A DNA stretch of 64,000 nt. Source: an uncultured Bacteroides sp. (GTDB lineage: Bacteria; Bacteroidota; Bacteroidia; Bacteroidales; Bacteroidaceae). The stretch spans positions 1 to 64,000 of the forward strand of contig UQVZ01000003.1 of the NCBI GenBank assembly GCA_900544675.1, written 5' to 3'. A model generated the notes under the pieces. It saw only the letters and a list, made by a program, of their open reading frames with translations, ran no database searches and was not told the origin of the DNA. The position numbers were made by a program, and so were the translations under genes. This document shows positions 49,147 to 58,625 of the stretch, one piece after another; position 1 is the first letter of the stretch, and each line of letters begins with the position of its first letter.

Positions 49147-50996
49147 TGGACCGGAATTATCTTTTGGCAAGGCGGAGATACGTGATAGGCGGCGTAGTGT
49201 TGGTGGTGGTCATTCTGTTCATTTTAAGGCTTTTCGTCCTGCAAATCATCAATGACGACTATAAGAAAAATGCCGAGAGCAATGCGTTGCTCCGCCGCAT
49301 ACAATATCCGAGCCGTGGCGTGATGTACGACCGTACGGGTAAATTGCTGGTTTACAATCAGCCTGCCTACGATATAACCATCATTATGAAAGAAATCACT
49401 CACCTCGATACCTTGGATTTATGCCGCACACTGAAGGTTACGCCCGAATTTGTGCGTAAGCGTTTCCGTGATTTGAAGAACCGGCGGTTGAATCCGGGTT
49501 ATTCGCCTTATACCCATCAGGTTTTCCTTACCCAGCTTTCGGCGGAAGATTGTGGAGTTTTCCAGGAAAAGATGTTCATGTTTCCGGGTTTTTATATCCA
49601 GCGTCGCACCATCCGTGAGTACACTTATCCGGCAGGCGCGCATATCCTGGGCGATATTTCCGAAGTTTCCAAGAGTGATATTGAAAAGGACGATTATTAC
49701 GTTTCGGGCGATTTCATCGGAAGCCTGGGAGTAGAGCGTTCGTACGAGAAACAACTGAGGGGCGAGAAAGGAGTGGAAATTCTGTTGCGTGATGCGCATG
49801 GGCGCATACAGGGGAATTATATGGACGGGAAATTTGATAAGGCTCCTATTCCGGGCAAGAACCTGACCTTGAGCCTCGATATCGAACTTCAGATGTTGGG
49901 CGAACGTTTGCTGGAGGGAAAAATCGGGAGTATTGTAGCCATAGAGCCTTCTACGGGTGAAGTGTTGTGTCTGGTTTCTTCGCCTACGTATGATCCAAGC
50001 CTGATGATTGGACGTGAGCGGGGAAAGAATCACTTGAAGATGGCGCGTGACCCGTGGAAACCTTTGCTGAACCGTGCCATTATGGGGACGTATCCACCTG
50101 GGTCGACTTTCAAGACTACTCAAGCCTTGACTTTCTTGCAAGAAGGAATCATCAATACCAGCACGATGTATCCTTGTGTAAAGGGATTTTCGTTTCGTGG
50201 GCTTCATGTAGGTTGCCATGCCCATCCTTCTCCGTTGACTTTGGTTCCGGCAATAGCCACTTCCTGCAACGGTTTTTTTTGCTGGGGACTGTACCACATG
50301 ATTGGGGCTAAACAGAAATACGGGTCGGTGCAAAAAGCGATGAACACTTGGCGTGATTATATGGTTTCGATGGGATTCGGTTATAAACTGGGCATTGATT
50401 TGCCGGGCGAAAAGCGCGGGATGATACCTAATGCCCAGTTCTATGATAAGGCATATCGGGGTTCGTGGAACGGATTGACCATTATCAGTATATCCATTGG
50501 TCAGGGAGAGGTTACCGCAACTCCGCTTCAGATAGCCAACTTGGGGGCTACAATAGCCAATCGTGGTTATTTCATCACGCCGCATGTGGTGAAACAGGTG
50601 GAAGGCGAGCAGCTCGATTCGTTGTATCGGGAGCGCAGGTATACAAAGGTGTCTGAAACGCACTACGAAGAAGTGGTACAAGGCATGCGCTCCGCTGTAT
50701 TGGGCGGTACGTGCCGGATGGCAAACCTGCCTGATATCGAGGTATGCGGCAAGACTGGTACGGCGCAGAACCACGGGAAAGACCATTCGGCGTTTATGGG
50801 CTTTGCTCCGATGAACAATCCGAAGATTGCCATTGCCGTATATGTGGAGAACGGCGGATGGGGGGCTACATACGGTGTGCCCATCGGCAGGTTGATGATA
50901 GAAAGATACCTTACTGGGAAGCTGACAGAGGCAGACGAAGCCTTGGCTTCCGATATCCAGCACAGAAGAATAGATTATGGCTTACAGGAAAGATAG
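49146..50996 (+). CDS. mrdA: Penicillin-binding protein 2 (elongasome transpeptidase)
   Basis: 616 residues. One membrane helix (about 13-33), a pedestal/dimerisation domain with RRIQYPSRGVMYDRTGKLL, and a transpeptidase domain from about 250. Active-site Ser320 lies in PPGSTFKTT, followed by SCNGFFCWG (SxN motif) and GKTGTAQN (KTG motif). It crosslinks peptidoglycan during lateral growth. Starts with GTG at 49146, overlapping the mreD stop, and overlaps rodA by 20 bp, so the genes are translationally coupled. Confidence 0.96.
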   Translation: MDRNYLLARRRYVIGGVVLVVVILFILRLFVLQIINDDYKKNAESNALLRRIQYPSRGVMYDRTGKLLVYNQPAYDITIIMKEITHLDTLDLCRTLKVTPEFVRKRFRDLKNRRLNPGYSPYTHQVFLTQLSAEDCGVFQEKMFMFPGFYIQRRTIREYTYPAGAHILGDISEVSKSDIEKDDYYVSGDFIGSLGVERSYEKQLRGEKGVEILLRDAHGRIQGNYMDGKFDKAPIPGKNLTLSLDIELQMLGERLLEGKIGSIVAIEPSTGEVLCLVSSPTYDPSLMIGRERGKNHLKMARDPWKPLLNRAIMGTYPPGSTFKTTQALTFLQEGIINTSTMYPCVKGFSFRGLHVGCHAHPSPLTLVPAIATSCNGFFCWGLYHMIGAKQKYGSVQKAMNTWRDYMVSMGFGYKLGIDLPGEKRGMIPNAQFYDKAYRGSWNGLTIISISIGQGEVTATPLQIANLGATIANRGYFITPHVVKQVEGEQLDSLYRERRYTKVSETHYEEVVQGMRSAVLGGTCRMANLPDIEVCGKTGTAQNHGKDHSAFMGFAPMNNPKIAIAVYVENGGWGATYGVPIGRLMIERYLTGKLTEADEALASDIQHRRIDYGLQER

Positions 50997-52431
50997 TTTG
51001 TGGAAATCGGTAGACTGGTGGACCATTGCGCTCTACCTGGTTCTTGTGACGTGTGGCTGGTTCAGCGTATGCGGGGCAAGTTATGACTATGGTGACCCGA
51101 ACTTTTTCGATTTGACCACCCGTGCAGGTAAGCAATTGATGTGGATTGGGTGTTCGCTGGTGCTGGGCTTTGTCTTGCTGATGATAGAAGACCGGCTGTA
51201 TGATACGTATGCTTATCTGATTTACGGGATTCTCTTGCTCTTGCTTTTCGGAACGATTTTCAATCCGCACGAGATAAAAGGTTCCCGTTCATGGATTGTA
51301 TTGGGACCGGTCAGCCTTCAGCCAGCCGAGTTTGCCAAGTTTGCCACGGCACTTGCCTTGGCTAAGTTTATGGGTGAATATACGTTTTCTATCGACCGCT
51401 GGAAGGATATGGTGGTAGCATTGGCGATTATCCTGGTGCCGATGGTGCTCATTGTGTGTCAGAAGGAGACGGGGTCGGCATTGGTTTACCTGGCTTTCTT
51501 TCTGGTGTTGTATCGTGAGGGAATGACAGGCTCGATTTTGTTTGCCGGTGTATGTGCCGTGATTTATTTCATTGTGGGCATCCGTTTTGGTGGAGACATG
51601 ATGGAAGATGAGCTGACTTCGTGGGGCGAGTTTTCCGTCATGGCGCTGATTGTAGCCTTTTCTGCATTGCTGGTCAGCTCTTATTGCAAAGGGAGCCGCA
51701 AGCAGGTGACGTATATACTTTCTTTCGGTCTGGGCATCACGTTATTGAGTATCTTGTTTTCGATTTATGTCATTCCGTTCAATGTGGTTTATGTGCAACG
51801 CTTCGTATGCGGAGCCTTGTGTCTGTATTTGTTGTATTTAGGTTTGCACGAACGTGTCCGCAACTATTTCTATATCCTTCTGTTTACCATTGGGTCGGTC
51901 GGCTTCTTCTTTTCTACCGAATATGTGTTCAACAATGTGCTTGAGGCGCACCAGCAGATTCGTATCAAAGTGTTGCTAGGTATGGAGGACGACCCTACGG
52001 GGGCTGGCTATAATGTGAACCAAAGCAAGATTGCTATCGGCTCGGGAGGATTTCTGGGTAAAGGTTTTCTGAACGGGACACAGACAAAGCTGAAGTATGT
52101 GCCCGAGCAGGATACCGATTTCATCTTTTGTACAGTAGGCGAGGAACAGGGTTTTGTAGGTTCGGTGACGGTTATCCTGCTGTTTGCTTCGTTTATCTGG
52201 CGGTTGATTCATTTGGCAGAGCGGCAAAGTACGAGGTTCGGGCGTGTGTATGGATATAGTGTGCTGAGTATTTTTTTCTTCCACCTTTTTGTCAATGTCG
52301 GGATGGTGTTGGGGCTGACGCCGGTCATCGGCATTCCGTTGCCTTTTTTCAGCTATGGAGGGTCTTCGCTTTGGGGATTTACTATTCTCTTATTTGTCTT
52401 TTTGCGCATAGATGCCGCCCGTGAGCGATAA
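50977..52431 (+). CDS. rodA: Rod shape-determining protein RodA (SEDS glycosyltransferase)
   Basis: 484 residues with about ten membrane helices. SEDS landmarks: IKGSRSWIVLGPVSLQPAEFAK, VCQKETGSALVYLAFF, GMEDDPTGAGYNVNQSKIAIGSGGFLGKGF, YVPEQDTDFIFCTVGEEQGFVG and PFFSYGGSSLWG. It polymerises glycan strands together with PBP2. It is about 100 residues longer than E. coli RodA, mostly in the central loops and helices. The last 42 bp overlap the convergent gldH gene. Confidence 0.95.
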   Translation: MAYRKDSLWKSVDWWTIALYLVLVTCGWFSVCGASYDYGDPNFFDLTTRAGKQLMWIGCSLVLGFVLLMIEDRLYDTYAYLIYGILLLLLFGTIFNPHEIKGSRSWIVLGPVSLQPAEFAKFATALALAKFMGEYTFSIDRWKDMVVALAIILVPMVLIVCQKETGSALVYLAFFLVLYREGMTGSILFAGVCAVIYFIVGIRFGGDMMEDELTSWGEFSVMALIVAFSALLVSSYCKGSRKQVTYILSFGLGITLLSILFSIYVIPFNVVYVQRFVCGALCLYLLYLGLHERVRNYFYILLFTIGSVGFFFSTEYVFNNVLEAHQQIRIKVLLGMEDDPTGAGYNVNQSKIAIGSGGFLGKGFLNGTQTKLKYVPEQDTDFIFCTVGEEQGFVGSVTVILLFASFIWRLIHLAERQSTRFGRVYGYSVLSIFFFHLFVNVGMVLGLTPVIGIPLPFFSYGGSSLWGFTILLFVFLRIDAARER

Positions 52432-52878
52432 GCGGATGCCTGCGTCGGTAATGCCTCTCAAGCAGGAATCTTTCATAATCTGTACCAGTTGGAACAGGGT
52501 GTCGGCAGGAAGCAGGGTAAGTTTTCCGGCATAAGTGCTGTATTGATAGGTGTTTCCGGCATTTCCTTTACCTAGCCATTCGCCTTCCGGCGAAGCCAGT
52601 TCCAGATGAAAGGTGTCGGGCGCAAGCGAGTCCAGCGGATGGAGCAATGCCACCCAGATGTCGCGATAAGGATACATTTCTGTATGGCGCAAACCGATTT
52701 CCAGCTCATACTGATGTCCGCTCAGGGTGTCAGGAATCAGGAATGTCAGTGTATCTGTCTGCTTCCATCCTTGCGAGGAGGATACGGCGTGATAGCGATG
52801 ATATACCGTAGCATCGTTTCCGCATCCTGCCAGCAAGGAAAAGGCGAAAAGCAGGAAAATCAGTTGTAAGGGTTTCAT
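52390..52878 (-). CDS. gldH: GldH-type lipoprotein
   Basis: 162 residues with a lipoprotein signal ending LLAGC (Cys19) and a beta-rich mature domain with YHRYHAVSSSQGW, YRDIWVALLHPLD and FQLVQIMKDSCLRGITDAGIRL, matching the gliding-motility GldH family that is also present in non-gliding Bacteroidota, where the role is unknown. Last gene of metF-holB-ricT-gldH. The 3' end overlaps rodA by 42 bp on the opposite strand. Confidence 0.85.
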   Translation of the reverse strand: MKPLQLIFLLFAFSLLAGCGNDATVYHRYHAVSSSQGWKQTDTLTFLIPDTLSGHQYELEIGLRHTEMYPYRDIWVALLHPLDSLAPDTFHLELASPEGEWLGKGNAGNTYQYSTYAGKLTLLPADTLFQLVQIMKDSCLRGITDAGIRLSLTGGIYAQKDK

Positions 52879-52927
52879 TTCGTTTTTTACAGTAATCGGT
52901 TCTTTAAATTAGTTAAGATAAGAGGAA

Positions 52928-52976
52928 AGAGGATGTGTCAAAATGTTTTTGTTTTTTGAGTTATGACACACCCTCT
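52928..52976. terminator. Inverted repeat between ricT and gldH
   Basis: AGAGGATGTGTCA (52928-52940) pairs with TGACACACCCTCT (52964-52976) with one mismatch. There is no clean U-run on the minus strand, so it may be an attenuator or RNA-processing site rather than a full stop. Confidence 0.5.
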
Positions 52977-52995
52977 CTTTCTTTTCTCGGAAAAG

Positions 52996-54507
52996 TTACA
53001 TCTGCGGTTGTTGAGGCGGATTTCCGCCTTCGCCGTTGTTTTCTTTATTTTTCGGGCGGCGGTTGTTCCGGTTGCGGTTATTATTCCGTTCGCGTCTTCC
53101 TTCGTTATTGGCGTTTCTCCCCGCGTTGGCATTGGGAGCAGACGGATTATTATTCTCAGCCTTAGTCTCGGCTTTGGCTTGTGCAGTTACGGCAGGCAGT
53201 TTTTTCGATGCCTGCTTTACCGGACCGGTAGGAAGCTGCTTGTTGCCTTGAGCCGCTTGCGGTTCGTTATTGCCTTTGTTTTCCGGACGTTCACCTTTAT
53301 TCTTCTGTTTTTTCCCGACAGGAGCAGCAGGTTTGTTTTCGTTTCCGTTCGGCTTGTTTCCGCCGTTTCCTTTCGGGGTATTTTCCGGTGCATTGTTTCC
53401 GTTCGCACGGTTTTCCGCGTTTTTCTTCTTTTTCTTGTTCTTGCCGTTCTTGCTCTTGTCAAAACGGGTTACGCTTTCCTGCTCCAGCAGGTCTTTCGGC
53501 TTGCTTGTTTCCGCGATACCGTCCGAAGCCAGTTTCTGGGGCTTTTCTCCCTGTTTGTTCATATTGATGATTTCGAATGCCCGTCGGGTAGTGATGGTCA
53601 CCTCGTTGGCAAGGAAATTCTTGTCGGTCGAATACGTGATTTCTCCCTTCAGAATATCTGCCTTGAAATAATAATAGGTAGCGTCGGCTGTTTCCAGTGT
53701 AATTTCTTTGCTGGGCAGACGCTTTTGGCATTCCACGTAGGCATCTACTTCATAGTTGAGGCAGCATTTCAGCTTGGCGCATTGACCCGCAAGCTTTTGC
53801 GGATTGAGCGAAATGTCTTGATAGCGTGCGGCGCTGGTAGATACCGATACGAAGTTAGTCATCCAGGTCGCGCAGCATAGTTCCCGTCCGCAGGGACCGA
53901 TACCTCCTATGCGTCCTGCTTCCTGGCGTGCTCCGATTTGTTTCATTTCGATGCGCACGCGGAACACTTCAGCCAACACCTTGATGAGTTGGCGGAAGTC
54001 TACACGCTCATCGGCAATGTAATAGAAAATGGCTTTGTTCCCGTCACCCTGATATTCCACATCACCTATTTTCATTTGCAGACCCAGTTTTAGGGCTATC
54101 TGGCGCGAGCGTATCATCGTATCATGTTCACGGCTTTTGGCTTCGCGGTATTTTTCCATGTCTACCGGTTTGGCTTTGCGGTAGATGCGGCGTATCTCGG
54201 CATCAGGCTTGATATTGGCTTTACGCATTTGGAGCGCCACCAGCCGGCCCGTAAGAGTTACCACACCGATGTCGTGTCCCGGACTGGCTTCTACGGCTAC
54301 GATGTCTCCCTTTTCCAGTTTCAGGTGGTTGCTGTTCTTGTAATATCCTTTGCGGGTATTTTTGAATTGCACCTCCACCATGTCTTCCTGTTCGGCATTG
54401 CCGGGAATGTCCGCCAGCCAGTCGTAGGTATTCAGTTTGTTATCTTGTTTTCCGCAGCCCTTGCAACACAACGAGCCGCTTCCGTTCTTTAGTATAAATT
54501 TATTCAT
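52996..54507 (-). CDS. ricT: RicT/PSP1-family protein with long Asn/Lys-rich tail
   Basis: 503 residues. The PSP1 domain covers about 30-290. Cys-rich segments are SLCCKGCGKQ, RELCCATWMTN and CAKLKCCLNYE; in Bacillus, RicT (YaaT) and its partners carry iron-sulfur clusters and affect RNase Y-dependent RNA processing. Residues 340-503 are a low-complexity tail of Asn, Lys, Gly, Pro and Gln that should be disordered. Between holB and gldH, as in other Bacteroidales. A nucleic-acid role for the basic tail is inferred. Confidence 0.88.
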   Translation of the reverse strand: MNKFILKNGSGSLCCKGCGKQDNKLNTYDWLADIPGNAEQEDMVEVQFKNTRKGYYKNSNHLKLEKGDIVAVEASPGHDIGVVTLTGRLVALQMRKANIKPDAEIRRIYRKAKPVDMEKYREAKSREHDTMIRSRQIALKLGLQMKIGDVEYQGDGNKAIFYYIADERVDFRQLIKVLAEVFRVRIEMKQIGARQEAGRIGGIGPCGRELCCATWMTNFVSVSTSAARYQDISLNPQKLAGQCAKLKCCLNYEVDAYVECQKRLPSKEITLETADATYYYFKADILKGEITYSTDKNFLANEVTITTRRAFEIINMNKQGEKPQKLASDGIAETSKPKDLLEQESVTRFDKSKNGKNKKKKKNAENRANGNNAPENTPKGNGGNKPNGNENKPAAPVGKKQKNKGERPENKGNNEPQAAQGNKQLPTGPVKQASKKLPAVTAQAKAETKAENNNPSAPNANAGRNANNEGRRERNNNRNRNNRRPKNKENNGEGGNPPQQPQM

Positions 54508-54610
54508 TTATCAGTTACCTATTATTATTTATATTGATTCATTCGTTATTTGTATCTCTGCAAGTCGGCGTTTCTTCATTGCGTTTTGTAGAGGTAAAAT
54601 AACCGATGAT

Positions 54611-55738
54611 TTATTTTTTCACTAACCATACAATAATTTTCAGCACGAAGTCGAAGAACACGATTTTCGGATTCGCATTTTGTTCGATGTGCCTTGCCGC
54701 TTCCTGCAGTTCGTTGAAAATGCCCGTTACGTTCCGTTCGTTGATGAAAGGGGCAAAGCGCACGGCAAACTGTTTTTCTTCGCGTGCCATATAGTTCATT
54801 TCCGGATGATGGAAATTGTAGATGAAGTTTTCCCGCAACATCTGTTCGCAATAATCCAGAAAATTCTTTTGCCTTTCGCGTCCCAATGCGGCTACTTGTT
54901 CGCTCCATGCCTTCAGTTCTTTCAACCGACGGGCGTATGCAAGGCGCATCAGCGAGGTGAAGAGTTCGAAAAACATGCGCCGTTCTTCGCCTAGCCGGAT
55001 GTTGCCTACGGCAGTAATGACGCTTCCTTCCGATAGGTGAGCTATCTCTTGGCTGTCTTCGGCAGAAAGCATATAGCGCGAGGTGAGCATGTTGGCTATA
55101 TCTTCTTCGGGCAGCGGCGGAAGGCGGAAACGTTGCATGCGGCTTACCAGGGTCGGCATCAGTGTGTCTGCAGCTTCGCTTACCATCAAGAAGACCGTAT
55201 GGGCAGGCGGCTCTTCCAGCAGTTTCAGCAGTTTGTTGCCACATTCGGCGTTCATCTTCTCGGGCAGCCAGATAATCATGATTTTATATTTCCCGCGCGA
55301 AGGCTTGAGCGAGAGGGCACGCTGTATCTCGTCGCTCTCACTGACGAAAATCTGTGCCTGCTGGTTTTCTGTTCCGATCCTTGCCAGCCACATCGGCAGG
55401 TCAAAATAAGGGGTATCCAGCAACTGTTGGCGCCATTGGTCCAGGTAATCGGCAGACACCGTGTCGCGTCCGCTTTTCTTCTTGATTACCGGAAAGGCAA
55501 AATGCACATCCGGATGCGCCAGCTTGTTCATCATCAGGCATGAAGGACAGTGTCCGCAGGCATCGTCTGTGCCCGGATGGTCACAAGTCAGGTAGCGGGC
55601 AAAGGCAATGGCAAGCGGGAGCTTTCCGCTTCCCGACGGACCGTAAAGCAACATGGCGTGGGGCACACGGGCTTCGTGTACCAGCGTCAGGAGGTGTTGC
55701 TTTGCCTCGTTTTGTCCGATGATGTCCTTCATATACAT
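54611..55738 (-). CDS. holB: DNA polymerase III delta' subunit
   Basis: A clamp-loader AAA+ subunit, 375 residues. It begins DIIGQNEAKQHLLTLV, with Walker A as LYGPSGSGKLPLA, where Leu-Pro replaces the usual Thr/Ser after Lys, as expected for a non-hydrolysing delta'. The zinc-binding Cys set is in CDHPGTDDACGHCPSC. A sensor-like EKMNAECGNKLLKLLEEP stretch and C-terminal helices follow. Starts 3 bp after metF; 103 bp before ricT. Confidence 0.93.
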   Translation of the reverse strand: MYMKDIIGQNEAKQHLLTLVHEARVPHAMLLYGPSGSGKLPLAIAFARYLTCDHPGTDDACGHCPSCLMMNKLAHPDVHFAFPVIKKKSGRDTVSADYLDQWRQQLLDTPYFDLPMWLARIGTENQQAQIFVSESDEIQRALSLKPSRGKYKIMIIWLPEKMNAECGNKLLKLLEEPPAHTVFLMVSEAADTLMPTLVSRMQRFRLPPLPEEDIANMLTSRYMLSAEDSQEIAHLSEGSVITAVGNIRLGEERRMFFELFTSLMRLAYARRLKELKAWSEQVAALGRERQKNFLDYCEQMLRENFIYNFHHPEMNYMAREEKQFAVRFAPFINERNVTGIFNELQEAARHIEQNANPKIVFFDFVLKIIVWLVKK

Positions 55739-55741
55739 GGT

Positions 55742-56695
55742 TCAATAAATCGCTTTAGCTACACGACTCACGATGTTGGTTGCGCCTACCGTGTAGAAGT
55801 GAATGCTCGGCACGCCGTGTGCCATCAGTTCCCGGCATTGATTGATACACCATTCCACACCCAGCTCGGCGGCTTCGGCGTCGGTGCGGCATTTCATGGC
55901 TTCGGTCACCAGCTCTTGCGGAAGGTCTACCTTGAATGTCTTCGGGATGACCGAGAGTTGAGAGAGCTTGCTGAAAGGCTTGATGCCCGGGATGATGGGC
56001 ACGTCGATGCCTTCGGCACGAAGCCGGTCTACGAAAGCAAAATACTTCTTGTTGTCGTAGAAAAGCTGGGTTACGGCATATTGCGCGCCCGTTTCTATTT
56101 TCTTTTTCAGCCAGTAGATGTCTTGTTCCATATTGGGCGACTCTTCGTGCTTTTCAGGATAACATGCCACTCCGTATCCGAAAGGATGTACGGGTTCTTT
56201 GATGGGCGAGCCGTCGATAAAGATTCCCCGGTTGAAATCATTGATTTGTTGTTCCAGTTCGATGGCATGGGTGTATCCTCCCGGTTCGGGTGTAAAGACC
56301 GACTGATGTTTAGCCTTGTCGCCCCGTAACACCAGCAGGTCGGTGATGCCTAAGAACTGGAGGTCGAGCAGCATGTATTCGATGTCTTCCCGTGTGAAAC
56401 CGCTGCACAATACATGAGGCACTACCGGGATGCCGTATTTGTTCTGGATAGCAGCGGCTACAGCTACCGTTCCCGGACGGCGGCGCACCCGTTTCCGTTC
56501 GAACAGTCCGTTGCCCAGTTCGGTATAGACATATTCGCTCCGATGGGTCGTTATATTGATGTATTTCGGGTCGAACTCGCGCAGCAGGTCGATGGTTTCA
56601 TATACCTTTTCGATGCCTGTCCCTTTCAGCGGAGGCAGAATCTCGAACGAGAACGCGGTCTTTTCCGAAGATTTGATAAGTTCGATTATTTTCAT
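55742..56695 (-). CDS. metF: Methylenetetrahydrofolate reductase
   Basis: Reduces 5,10-methylene- to 5-methyl-tetrahydrofolate for methionine synthesis; a flavoprotein with a TIM-barrel. 317 residues. Landmarks: TAFSFEILPPLKGTG, ITTHRSE, VVPHVLCSGFTREDIE, LVLRGDKAKH, ACYPEKHEESPN, and TQLFYDNKKYFAFVDRL. The ATG at 56695 is the start consistent with the family; the longer frame to 56728 would cover the probable promoter (TATTTTTG at 56733-56726). First gene of the metF-holB-ricT-gldH series. Confidence 0.95.
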   Translation of the reverse strand: MKIIELIKSSEKTAFSFEILPPLKGTGIEKVYETIDLLREFDPKYINITTHRSEYVYTELGNGLFERKRVRRRPGTVAVAAAIQNKYGIPVVPHVLCSGFTREDIEYMLLDLQFLGITDLLVLRGDKAKHQSVFTPEPGGYTHAIELEQQINDFNRGIFIDGSPIKEPVHPFGYGVACYPEKHEESPNMEQDIYWLKKKIETGAQYAVTQLFYDNKKYFAFVDRLRAEGIDVPIIPGIKPFSKLSQLSVIPKTFKVDLPQELVTEAMKCRTDAEAAELGVEWCINQCRELMAHGVPSIHFYTVGATNIVSRVAKAIY

Positions 56696-56725
56696 TCTTT
56701 TGTCTGTTGTTATGCTACGTAACGA

Positions 56726-56733
56726 CAAAAATA
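56726..56733 (-). promoter_or_regulatory. -7 element of metF
   Basis: The minus strand reads TATTTTTG, 31 bp before the ATG at 56695. Confidence 0.5.
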
Positions 56734-56876
56734 AGAAAATCTTGCATACGCACCATAGATTTTGCCAATTAAAAATGAATAGTTAACAATTAAGTTCTTG
56801 TTTAAGCGGGCTCTAAATTCATCCGTGTGGTGATAAAAGCCTTTACGTAGCAATCGAAGAGTTGTAATACCTTGAG

Positions 56877-57017
56877 TTAAGACAACAAATCCAGCACCTC
56901 GGCAGGAAGCATTGCGTTTCCGATATTTTCAGTCGGTTCATTTCTCAGGAATAGCATCGGAATGAGGGTATACTGCGCTGCGTTAGGAGTTAAAGCCAAT
57001 AGTTCTGTTAATGGCAT
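56877..57017 (-). pseudogene. Short open frame, possible gene remnant
   Basis: 46 residues starting MPLTELLALTPNAAQ and ending AMLPAEVLDLLS. The composition looks like normal protein, unlike the surrounding AT-rich and repeat DNA, so it may be the tail of a deleted gene or a small gene. No promoter or partner is seen. It lies in the 540-bp gap between metF and the DUF6978-like gene, which otherwise holds repeats (CCTAG-type words at 57026-57056). Confidence 0.3.
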
Positions 57018-57068
57018 TCAAAACCTAGTTCCTAGTGCCTAGTCAACTAGTCACCTAAAATAAAAAAT

Positions 57069-57134
57069 AGGTCGTGTCCGCAAGTTACCTAAGTGCGTTC
57101 ACGGATTCACCTATATACATGAAAAGCAGACTTT
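57069..57134. repeat. 22-bp periodic repeat; left copy of 37-bp direct repeat
   Basis: Three 22-bp segments begin at 57069, 57091 and 57113. The 37 bp at 57089-57125, beginning CTAAGTGCGTTCACGG, recur identically at 58906-58942, flanking the two-gene DUF6978/DUF1828 unit. Confidence 0.85.
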
Positions 57135-57182
57135 TTGCCATCGTGGGTTGTCGTTAAAGAATCTTGTAATAATGTTAAATAT

Positions 57183-57213
57183 TTGGCTTAAAATATTTAA
57201 TCCTTTATATTTG
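57183..57213 (+). promoter_or_regulatory. Promoter of the DUF6978-like/DUF1828-like operon
   Basis: TTG (57183-57185), 20-bp spacer and TATATTTG (57206-57213): a full Bacteroidota promoter, 24 bp before the ATG at 57238. It excludes the in-frame ATG at 57148. Confidence 0.75.
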
Positions 57214-57237
57214 CGAAGTATAACTATTAAAAAAGTA

Positions 57238-57783
57238 ATGCTTACACAAGAAGAAGCTGAAAGAATATTATCTGTTCCTAAAGTCATTGTGGAAAACGGG
57301 AAAGTACTAAACTCTTATATCCTTGATTTTGCAAAGACGTATGATTTCAGAATAAAGCTATCTTCGTCTGACAATATAAACAGGGATGCGGAGTTCTTAT
57401 TAAGAATACGTGCCAGTGAGAAAATGAGAGTAAAAATATCTTTGCATACGCAAGATGAAAATACACGCTCTTGTGTTTTTAGGCTTGACTTTAATGGTGC
57501 GTCACATAAAAACCCTGAAGTTATAAATGAATATGTACCGGATAAGTTTAAGCCTTTTGCCGGAATGATAATTAAAGGCAATCATGTTCATTATCATGTA
57601 TATGACTATCCCTCCGGCGCATGGGCAATACCTATTGAGAAAGGCTCTTTCCCCATAAAGGAACTTACAGAAGATAACTATTCCAACGAGTTGAAAAATA
57701 TTCTTGATGCGATGTCTGAGGTAATACATCTTGAATCAAAAATAACGTTGACAAGCAGAATGATGTTAGATGGAATGGATTGA
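57238..57783 (+). CDS. DUF6978-like protein, first gene of an accessory pair
   Basis: 181 residues, soluble. It opens MLTQEEAERILSVPKVI, then has a beta-rich middle (SYILDFAKTYDFRIKL, VFRLDFNGASHKNPEV) with NHVHYHVYDYPSGAWAI and a helical end. The style resembles the DUF6978 family that often precedes DUF1828 proteins; I am moderately sure. The His-rich HVHYHVY stretch could bind metal. AT-rich compared with metF and holB. Overlaps the next gene by 14 bp. Function unknown; defence or toxin-antitoxin roles are only guesses. Confidence 0.6.
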   Translation: MLTQEEAERILSVPKVIVENGKVLNSYILDFAKTYDFRIKLSSSDNINRDAEFLLRIRASEKMRVKISLHTQDENTRSCVFRLDFNGASHKNPEVINEYVPDKFKPFAGMIIKGNHVHYHVYDYPSGAWAIPIEKGSFPIKELTEDNYSNELKNILDAMSEVIHLESKITLTSRMMLDGMD

Positions 57784-58558
57784 CAATAAAATAAACGAAT
57801 ATTACCAATGGCTGAAAGACAATACAGCTATAAGGAAAGACAATGGCACCGGGTGGTTTGCCATTGATACTCCTTTTACAGGATTGTTTAATGACAATAT
57901 AGAGATATTTGTAAAGAAAATATCAGATACGGAAATCCTGCTGTCTGATGACGGTGAGACATTGGGGAATTTGTTGTTGTCAGGTGTAGATATTTCACGC
58001 TCGCCAAAGCGTAAAGCGTATTTGCAGAAGATAATAAACAATTATGGAGTCAGAAGAGAAAAAGATGAAATATTAATTACATCTAATGGCGCTGATTTCG
58101 CAAGAAAAAAACATGCGCTGATTTCAGCAATAATGAGCATATCTGACATGGATATGCTTTCCCATGAAAATATAACATCGGTATTTGCAGAAGATGTAAT
58201 GGCGTTCGCTGATGAAAAGGGTATAACTTATACTCCTATGTTTATTGTCAGAGGGAAATCTGGTCTTGACTTTAATTTTGATTTTCAGATTGCGGGAAGA
58301 AGTACAGAACTTGTTATTAAGACATTTAACACATTAAGGCAAAATACTATCAGCAGCTATCTTTTTTGCCTTAATGATGTTAAAGATAATAGAGAACAGG
58401 TGACTGGCAAGAAATTTAAAAGTCTTACCGTAATAAATGATATTGGAGTTAAGCCTTCATCCAAATTAATTGATGCTTTAAAAACCTATGATACCAATAT
58501 ACTCTTATGGAGTGAAAAAGATATGGATAAGAATATTGATATATTTAATGCAGCATAA
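57770..58558 (+). CDS. DUF1828/DUF1829-like protein, second gene of an accessory pair
   Basis: 262 residues. The N-terminal half (about 1-120) matches the DUF1828 pattern: AIDTPFTGLFNDNIEIFVKK, LLSDDGETLGNLLLSGVDI and RKAYLQKIINNYGV. The C-terminal half (about 140-260) is DUF1829-like, with FNFDFQIAGRS, LVIKTFNTL and SLTVINDIGVKPSS, which has the look of a degenerate nuclease fold. The start at 57770 lies inside the upstream gene, so it is translationally coupled. AT-rich, bounded by 37-bp repeats, so probably acquired. Biochemical role unknown. Confidence 0.65.
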   Translation: MEWIDNKINEYYQWLKDNTAIRKDNGTGWFAIDTPFTGLFNDNIEIFVKKISDTEILLSDDGETLGNLLLSGVDISRSPKRKAYLQKIINNYGVRREKDEILITSNGADFARKKHALISAIMSISDMDMLSHENITSVFAEDVMAFADEKGITYTPMFIVRGKSGLDFNFDFQIAGRSTELVIKTFNTLRQNTISSYLFCLNDVKDNREQVTGKKFKSLTVINDIGVKPSSKLIDALKTYDTNILLWSEKDMDKNIDIFNAA

Positions 58559-58582
58559 GCGACATTAAAATCTATTACTTTC

Positions 58583-58625
58583 AAGCGGACAATCCACATG
58601 TCAGGGTTGCCGCTTTTAATTTTTA
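58583..58625 (+). terminator. Hairpin after the DUF1828-like gene
   Basis: AAGCGG (58583-58588) pairs with CCGCTT (near 58611-58616), and a run of Ts follows. Imperfect inner stem. It begins 25 bp after the stop codon. Confidence 0.5.

Noticed and set aside
49419..50963. A 514-codon minus-strand frame over mrdA
   Set aside because: The plus strand carries all penicillin-binding motifs; the minus frame lacks any family pattern.
57148..57237. Upstream in-frame ATG for the DUF6978-like gene
   Set aside because: A full promoter lies at 57183-57213, downstream of that ATG, so it would not be in the transcript.
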